From positions 26,057,011 through 26,121,010 of the forward strand of contig NC_088796.1 of assembly GCF_011386835.1 (NCBI RefSeq): DNA of 64,000 nucleotides. The letters are read 5' to 3'. Every line of letters starts with the position of its first letter. Within the stretch, counting starts at the first letter, position 1. Below the pieces are notes generated by a model. That model was given only the letters and a program-made list of their open reading frames with translations, made no database searches and was not told the DNA's origin. Of the stretch, positions 58,701 through 64,000 are shown piece after piece. This DNA comes from Chrysemys picta bellii. Its lineage: Eukaryota; Chordata; Testudines; Emydidae. The position numbers and the translations under genes were made by a program.

Positions 58701-59115
58701 TACTGGATGACTCTATGGATGCTCCACCACGAGACTCCCAACCAGTACCTCAACGAGAGGGTAGCAGATTTTCCAGGCTTGTCCTGTCAATATAGGTGAG
58801 GGCCCTTCTGATGTCTAGTGTATGCAGGCTGGTCTCTCTGGAGACATGAGGTTTTGGGTAGAACACGGTCAGGCGAATCTCTTGATTAATGTGGTGTTCC
58901 AAAGAGATCTTTTGGAGAAAGTGAGGATGAGGATGCAGTATAACCTTTATTTATAGAAGGTAGTATATAGCAGGTCAGCCATAAAAGCACCGAGTTCTCC
59001 CTTTGTCTAGCTGAAGTGATGGCTATGAGGAACGAAGTCTTGGGTGAGAAGTGGAAGAGAGAACAGGTGGGCATTGGTTCAAAGGGAGGTTTCCTCAGGG
59101 CATTGAGAACCGAAT

Positions 59116-59484
59116 TTAGGTCCCATTAGGGTCCGGCTTCCATACGGGTGAAAACAAGATGTGCAAGTTCTTGAGGAATCTAACTGTTGTTGGGTAGCCA
59201 AAGACTGAGAAAGCATTGATGGATGAATGGAAGGTTGTGATAGTGGTCAAATGTACTCTGAGTTCAACTGAAAGGCCTTGCATCTTTGAATCCAACAGAT
59301 AATCCAAGATTTTGGAGACCAGAACCTCTAGGGCTTGGGAAGAGTGAATAGAACAGTAGGAGTAGAAGCATTTCCACTTTTGAAGGTAAGTTTTGCAAGT
59401 ACTAAGTTTCCTGCTAAATAAGAGAACTGATTGGACCTTACCCAAACAGGTTAGTGCCATGCATGAGAAACATTTCAGAACCAT
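59116..59484 (-). pseudogene. DIRS tyrosine recombinase N-terminal remnant
   Basis: Contains SVLLFSRKLSTCKTYLQKWK, like the frame at 906-1,262 in copy A. The catalytic Arg-His-Arg-Tyr residues are not all visible, so it is broken. Confidence 0.6.
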
Positions 59485-59973
59485 GGTCTCAGGTTCAAGG
59501 AGGAAGGGTTGGGATGGATCAGGGTCCCAGAGTTCTGTAATAGGAGATGATTCCTGAGAGGAAGTCAGAGAGGTGTTGACATAGACAGGTAGAGGAGATT
59601 CAAGTATACACTTGTCTTGGACAGGACGGTGCTATGAGAATAACCTTCACTCTTTCCTGATGAAGTTTGAGTAAGGTCTTGAGGTAGAGATAGATAAGCA
59701 AACAGAGTATGGAGCCATGGTATTATCAGGACATCTCACGAGTTGTGGCCATATCTTCCATTGGAACAGAAAAGGTGCCATGTTTGGACTGGCAGAGGTC
59801 TGCTTTTATGAGACCATAGATTTGACAAATGCTAGGGAAGACCGAATTGTTGAGCTACTGTTTATGGTCCTAAAGAAAGCATGTGCTTAGGGAGTCTGCA
59901 ACTGTATTCTGGAGGCCTGGGAGATAGACTGCTGAGATTTCTATCTGATGGGAGATGCACCAGTCCCATACCC

Positions 59974-60270
59974 TTAGCAACTATGCACATAAGACGGGGA
60001 TCTTGCTCTGCCCTGTTGGTTGACAGAATATATTGCTGCCCTGTTGTCCAGCATTAACCTGATGGAGTGACCCTGTATGGGTGAAGGAAACGTTGGCAAG
60101 TATAATGAACTGCTCTCAGCTCCAGAATATGGATGTGATGTGGACTGTGACATCTTGTGCAGACCACTTGCTCTGGGCTGTGGCCCTTGGAGGTGAGTTC
60201 CCCATCCCAGAAGAGAAACATCTGTTATAAGGATCTCAGAGTGGGGGATGCGAGAATGGGGTTCCCACAC
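59974..60270 (-). pseudogene. DIRS RNase H remnant
   Basis: TDVSLLGWGTHLQG resembles the RNase H entry motif (TDAS changed to TDVS), and MLDNRAAIYSVNQQG carries the later catalytic Asp region. Short and broken. Confidence 0.62.
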
Positions 60271-60420
60271 ATATCTTCCAACGCCACCACCTGAGAGAGT
60301 TCAGAACTTACTGAGGTACTGTGGAAAAACTGTATCTGTTTGGAGCGTATATAGACTTTAGCCATGTCTGAAAGCACCTAAGGTGCAGCCTCGCCTGAAG
60401 TGTGATGAACGTTGAGTCTG

Positions 60421-61036
60421 TCATGTGGCCCACAAGGTGTAGTCAGGTCCTTGCAGTTGTTTGCAGGCTGTGTTTCTGGAAGGGTGGATAGCTATATGAA
60501 ATTGGGCATCCTTGAGGTCGAGGGTGACGAAGCAATCTCCCAGATCTAGAGATGGAATTATAGTGGCTAGTGTCACCATCCTGTAGTGCTGGAAAAGGAT
60601 ACAGGTGTTCAGGTTTCTTAGGTTGAGGATCAGTCTCCAACCTCCACCCCTTTTGGGAAGGTGGAAATAGTTAGAATAGAACTCCCTTCTGACGAACTCT
60701 GGGGGAAATGGCTTGATTGCCCCCAAAAGTACGAGAGACTGGACCTCTTGTTTCAAGAGATCTTCGTCAGTGAAAGAAGATGGAATACCCCACATTGATC
60801 ACCTCCCAAATCCATCTGTCTAAGGTAATCTGTTCCAAGGCAGTGAGGAAGTGGGATGTCTGATCTCCAAAAGGGGGTTGGATGGAATGATTCAGCACAG
60901 GATCTGGGAAGGTAAGTAGATTGAGGCCCTTGTCCAGGACATAAAAACAGTTTCTTAGAGGGAGGTGTAGATAAAGTTGCTGTAGAAGGGAGTGGGGTCC
61001 CGTTTTCTGGGGTCTAGATCTCCTCTGAAAGTCCAA
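60421..61036 (-). pseudogene. DIRS reverse transcriptase remnant
   Basis: FYSNYFHLPKRGGGWRLILN and LRNLNTCILFQHYRMVTLAT, then DCFVTLDLKDAQFHIAIHP (motif A with Asp). The catalytic YxDD block is not present in frame; sequence shortens there. Neighbouring frame 60,767-61,036 gives the gag-RT spacer. Confidence 0.68.
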
Positions 61037-61375
61037 AGGTCTGTGAAGGCTGTGGCTAGGGATCTAGAAGCCATGTCCGTAGAGTCTCCTTGGAGGGAGA
61101 CTTTAGCTAGCAATTTCCCCTCCAAAATGAGGGCATGAAATTGTTCCCTCTGGTCCTGTGGCAGATGTTCAACAAAATGAGTGAACTTAGAATATGGTTA
61201 GAGTCCTACTTCACCAACAAGGCTTGGTAGTTTGCCACAAGGAACTTGAGGGACATCAAGGAGTAGTTCTTCCTTCCCAAGAGGTCTAAAAACATTTGGA
61301 CTCCTTTATCATAAGGTTTGGCATGGGATGCATCCACCACTAGGGAATTGGAAGAGGGGTGGGAAAATTCCATTC

Positions 61376-62884
61376 CTATGTCCGGAATATGGTACTTGTA
61401 CCAGCCTGCTTACAGGTGAGCTCGATAGTGGCAAGTGTTTGCCAGACTGTGTGACCAGGCAATAACAGAGCCTTATTTATTGGGATGGCAATCTTTCCCC
61501 AAGAGGTAATATTTAAAATGTCCAGCAAGGAGTGTTGAGACTCCTGGACCTCTTCTAATGGGATCTGGAGGGATTCTGCCAGATGTTTCATGCAGTATTG
61601 ATAGGCCCGAAAGTCAGCTGAGTGAAAAGGGTGGTGGAGGTATTACAGCCTCATCTGGGGATGAAGAGAACTTAGCTGATGTGGGTCAGATTCTCTCCAT
61701 CTTGGGGTCCTACTGCTCTTGCATGTCTCCTGCCGCTGATAGGAAATTTGGTACCAGACAGCAATAATGCGGTGCCAACTGGTGAGCCTGTGGTACTGAA
61801 GATTGGTCAGTCGGTGCCTGTGAAGGATGTGCTACCAGAGCCTTTCTGGTTGGAACCCTATAAAATTGTTCTGTAAGTCCAATAAGGGGACAGATAAGGA
61901 AAGGGTCCCCATGGAGAGTCATAATTAGCATCTAGGTCATCTGGTGTGGTCTGAAAGAGCTTCTTCCAAATACTTGTTCAGCAGAGTGTGGTGGTAAAGT
62001 GGGGGAAGAGCCTGTAGTGAGAACTCAGAGTCTGAAGAAGAAACATCCCCTGGGCTGAATTGGGGAGCCTCAAAACATAATCGCCGGTACCACAGACTGG
62101 CGGTTCGACCAAGGTTCAATCCACCTGAGCATTTCCAGGGAAGGGGCACTGGTAGAGGATCGTAGCAGGGGAGACTCTGGTATCTCTAGTATAAACAGGT
62201 CTTCCAGGGAAAGAAATCTGGAAGATGCTGGAGGACTATGGCATTGAGAAGACTGAGTCAGTACCAAGGTTTGAATGTGCAGGGATGGTAAGCATGGTAC
62301 CCACAAGGCTTGTGGAGGAATTTCTCTGACCTCAGAGTCCTGATGCAAGGGAGATGATGGTACTGAGGCAAGGGAGGGCTGTGCATGTCTCAGTGCCTGG
62401 ATGTGTCAATTCGTAACGAGGTAGGCTGCTCCCTGTGTTGTCCGCCAGAAGACTTGTCTGCATGCTGTGATATTGGTGGCTTGCTACTAGAAAGAGCCTC
62501 AGCAGTACCCCTAGAAGGATGTGAGATCTCCTTAGTGTGGAATTTATGGGGTGACCTACTCCTCTTCTTTGGCTTTCTGGAAGGAGAAAGGAGGCTTCTT
62601 CTTCTACTTAGAAGGTGCTGCTGCCACCAGGGTGGGCTGGGTTGAGACTGATGTACTGCTGGGGCTAATGAATGCTCCATTAGATGGAGCTTCAGTCTAG
62701 CCTCTGTCTTCCAAGCCTTGCTTTTAGATCCCATACAGACCTTGCACTTAGACTGGATGTGGGTGTCTCTGTGGCCACGGAGACAATGCAAATGCCCATC
62801 ACTGTGGGGAAAAAGACCTGTAGCAGGTCTGGCAGGGCTTAAACTCCAGAGTCTTAAGCATAACCTGGAGTACTGGTGAACCAA
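61376..62884 (-). pseudogene. DIRS gag-like remnant
   Basis: Scattered gag-type blocks over several frames: a Cys/His-rich start near 62.8 kb, a basic SRRRSLLSPSRKPKKRSRS stretch near 62.6 kb and WGKIAIPINKALLLPGHTVW near 61.45 kb. Heavily interrupted. Confidence 0.55.
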
Positions 62885-63254
62885 AGAAGAAGAAAAAACA
62901 GTGGAGTAACCCCCCTTCTAAAACACAATTGTATAAAACTAAAGAAATAAAGAAAACCTTAAGAATAAATAGTATATTAAGAAAGGGGAAAGCTGTAAAA
63001 ATCAATGAACATGCAATCACTCTGTCTCAAGCCGTAGGCTGTCAAGAAACTGAATGGCAACAGGCCTACACCTCCCTCTATGCCCTCACCTGGAGGCACA
63101 AGAGGCTGCTCTGTACAGGTGCAGGCCTGTGGACACCTGCATTCTCCAGTTGAGAGTGCACAGGCATGCATGCATCCTATGGTGGAGTATCCATAGAAAC
63201 ATATACTCAAGATTCCTGAGTCTCACCATTCCTCTGCTGTCTACAAATATCTGT

Positions 63255-63405
63255 GAAACTCACTGGCATCTGATGAAATGGGCTTTAGCCCACGAAAGCT
63301 TATGCTCAAATAAATTTGTTAGTCTCTAAGGTGCCATAAGTACTCCTCGTTCTTTTTGCTGATACAGACTAACATGGCTACCACTCTGAAACCTGTCACT
63401 GGCAG
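63255..63405 (+). repeat. Penelope-type 3' end with hammerhead-like core
   Basis: CTGATGAAATGGGCTTTAGC then CCACGAAAGCTTATGCTC, AAATTTGTTAGTCTCTAAGG and ACAGACTAACATGGCTACC. A different subfamily from the 49-kb element. Holds CTGATGA, a GGGC/GCCC helix and GAAA. No reading frame attached. Confidence 0.65.
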
Positions 63406-63608
63406 ACTGTGTGTCTCCTTCTTCTCTAGTGGCTCCTCCACATAGAGAATGACAACATACTACTGGTATCAATTATTCTGTTAAGTGTCAGAGACTATGA
63501 TTTGGATCTAAAAGGGTCCAACCCTACTGATGACCCATGCAGGTGTCAATATGTTTCCACATATTCTATGGTTTCAGGTTTGTTTGTTTTTTCCAAATAT
63601 GTAGGACC

Positions 63609-63610
<2 letters not shown>

Positions 63611-63671
<61 letters not shown>
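63611..63671. repeat. Long AC microsatellite
   Basis: About 30 uninterrupted AC units. Confidence 0.97.
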
Positions 63672-63672
<1 letters not shown>

Positions 63673-64000
63673 CATTAGAAGAATGTTAATATTAACAAAG
63701 TCAAGCAGACAAAAGTTAGGAAATGCCAAAATTAAGTTTGCCTGTACAAACTTAATTAAGTGCATATTAATTATGACATTCTTTAATTGCATACTATTTA
63801 TTTCTACATGATCCCTGCCTCATTCAGTCCAACCCATTGATCAAAGAGGATAAAACAAAATACTGAACAGCTGTTCATTCAGTGAGCTCTGTCCATCCTG
63901 TGCACTGAATGTGGCAGGGATTGTGTAGAAAAAAATAGTATGTGATCATGTAATTACACTGTGATCATACACACAAGGAAACAAAATTAAGGCTACGGGG
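63672..64000. other. CPLANE1 intron, no feature recognised
   Basis: AT-rich sequence up to the window end. Confidence 0.45.

Larger units (their letters stand above)
57588..63225 (-). mobile_element. DIRS-like retroelement copy F, most complete
   Basis: Inverted termini: low end TTCGGTGCTCCACTGTAGG near 57,610 plus a second end near 57,885-58,740, high end TATGGTGGAGTATCCATAG near 63,190. On minus: gag-like 62,884-61,376, RT 61,036-60,421, RNase H 60,270-59,974, tyrosine recombinase 59,484-59,116. Stops and shifts throughout. Interrupted by the mariner-type element at 57,898-58,700. Confidence 0.78.

Overview
This window looks like a piece of a turtle genome, probably a hidden-necked (cryptodiran) species. 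The evidence is a mixture of a vertebrate gene with ordinary GT-AG introns, young CR1 LINE copies, abundant DIRS-like (tyrosine recombinase) retroelements, a GIY-YIG Penelope-like element with hairpin termini, a PIF/Harbinger transposon, and a tRNA-derived SINE with a CR1-like tail that resembles the Cry family of turtles. The species call is an inference from repeat families remembered, not from a database search.

One host gene crosses the window on the minus strand. I recognise it as CPLANE1 (C5orf42/JBTS17), the large scaffold of the CPLANE ciliogenesis complex. I find 18 consecutive internal exons from 56,501 down to 4,687. They have matching splice sites and compatible phases and carry about 1,220 codons with no disruption. 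The first and last exons lie outside the window. One intron, after the 44,343-44,423 exon, seems to use a GC-AG donor.

The rest is intron, mostly filled by transposable elements. 1-4.0 kb: truncated DIRS copy. 4.7-17.1 kb: three CPLANE1 exons around an 11.7-kb intron that holds a second DIRS copy, itself split by a GC-rich hAT-like element, a degenerate Tigger-like element, an endogenous retrovirus 3' end (env transmembrane remnant plus LTR, with a 210-bp mariner-type MITE inside) and a 5.8-kb Harbinger element. The Harbinger carries an intact two-exon Myb-like gene and a transposase gene broken by one stop codon, arranged tail to tail. 17.1-27.9 kb: hAT MITE with perfect 8-bp target duplication, further DIRS pieces, an LTR-like repeat, a CR1 copy. 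27.9-40 kb: nine exons, DIRS piece, a CR1 with most of its reverse transcriptase, the inverted partner of the LTR-like repeat, a Penelope-type hairpin, a GC-rich hAT element. 40-45.6 kb: old L1-like LINE broken by a Cry-type SINE, a Harbinger MITE, two older CR1 pieces, one exon. 45.6-56.5 kb: six exons, a Penelope hairpin, the Penelope ORF element, MIR fossil. 57.5-63.4 kb: the most complete DIRS copy (gag, RT, RNase H, recombinase order) with a mariner-type insertion, flanked by Penelope-type fragments. The right edge has a long AC microsatellite.

The transposons do not work together with CPLANE1; they are intronic passengers. No bacterial-style operon, CRISPR array or origin is present. 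The best leads for follow-up are the almost intact Harbinger pair, the Penelope hairpins with a hammerhead-like core, the GC-AG intron, and the shared orientation of all DIRS copies with the host gene.
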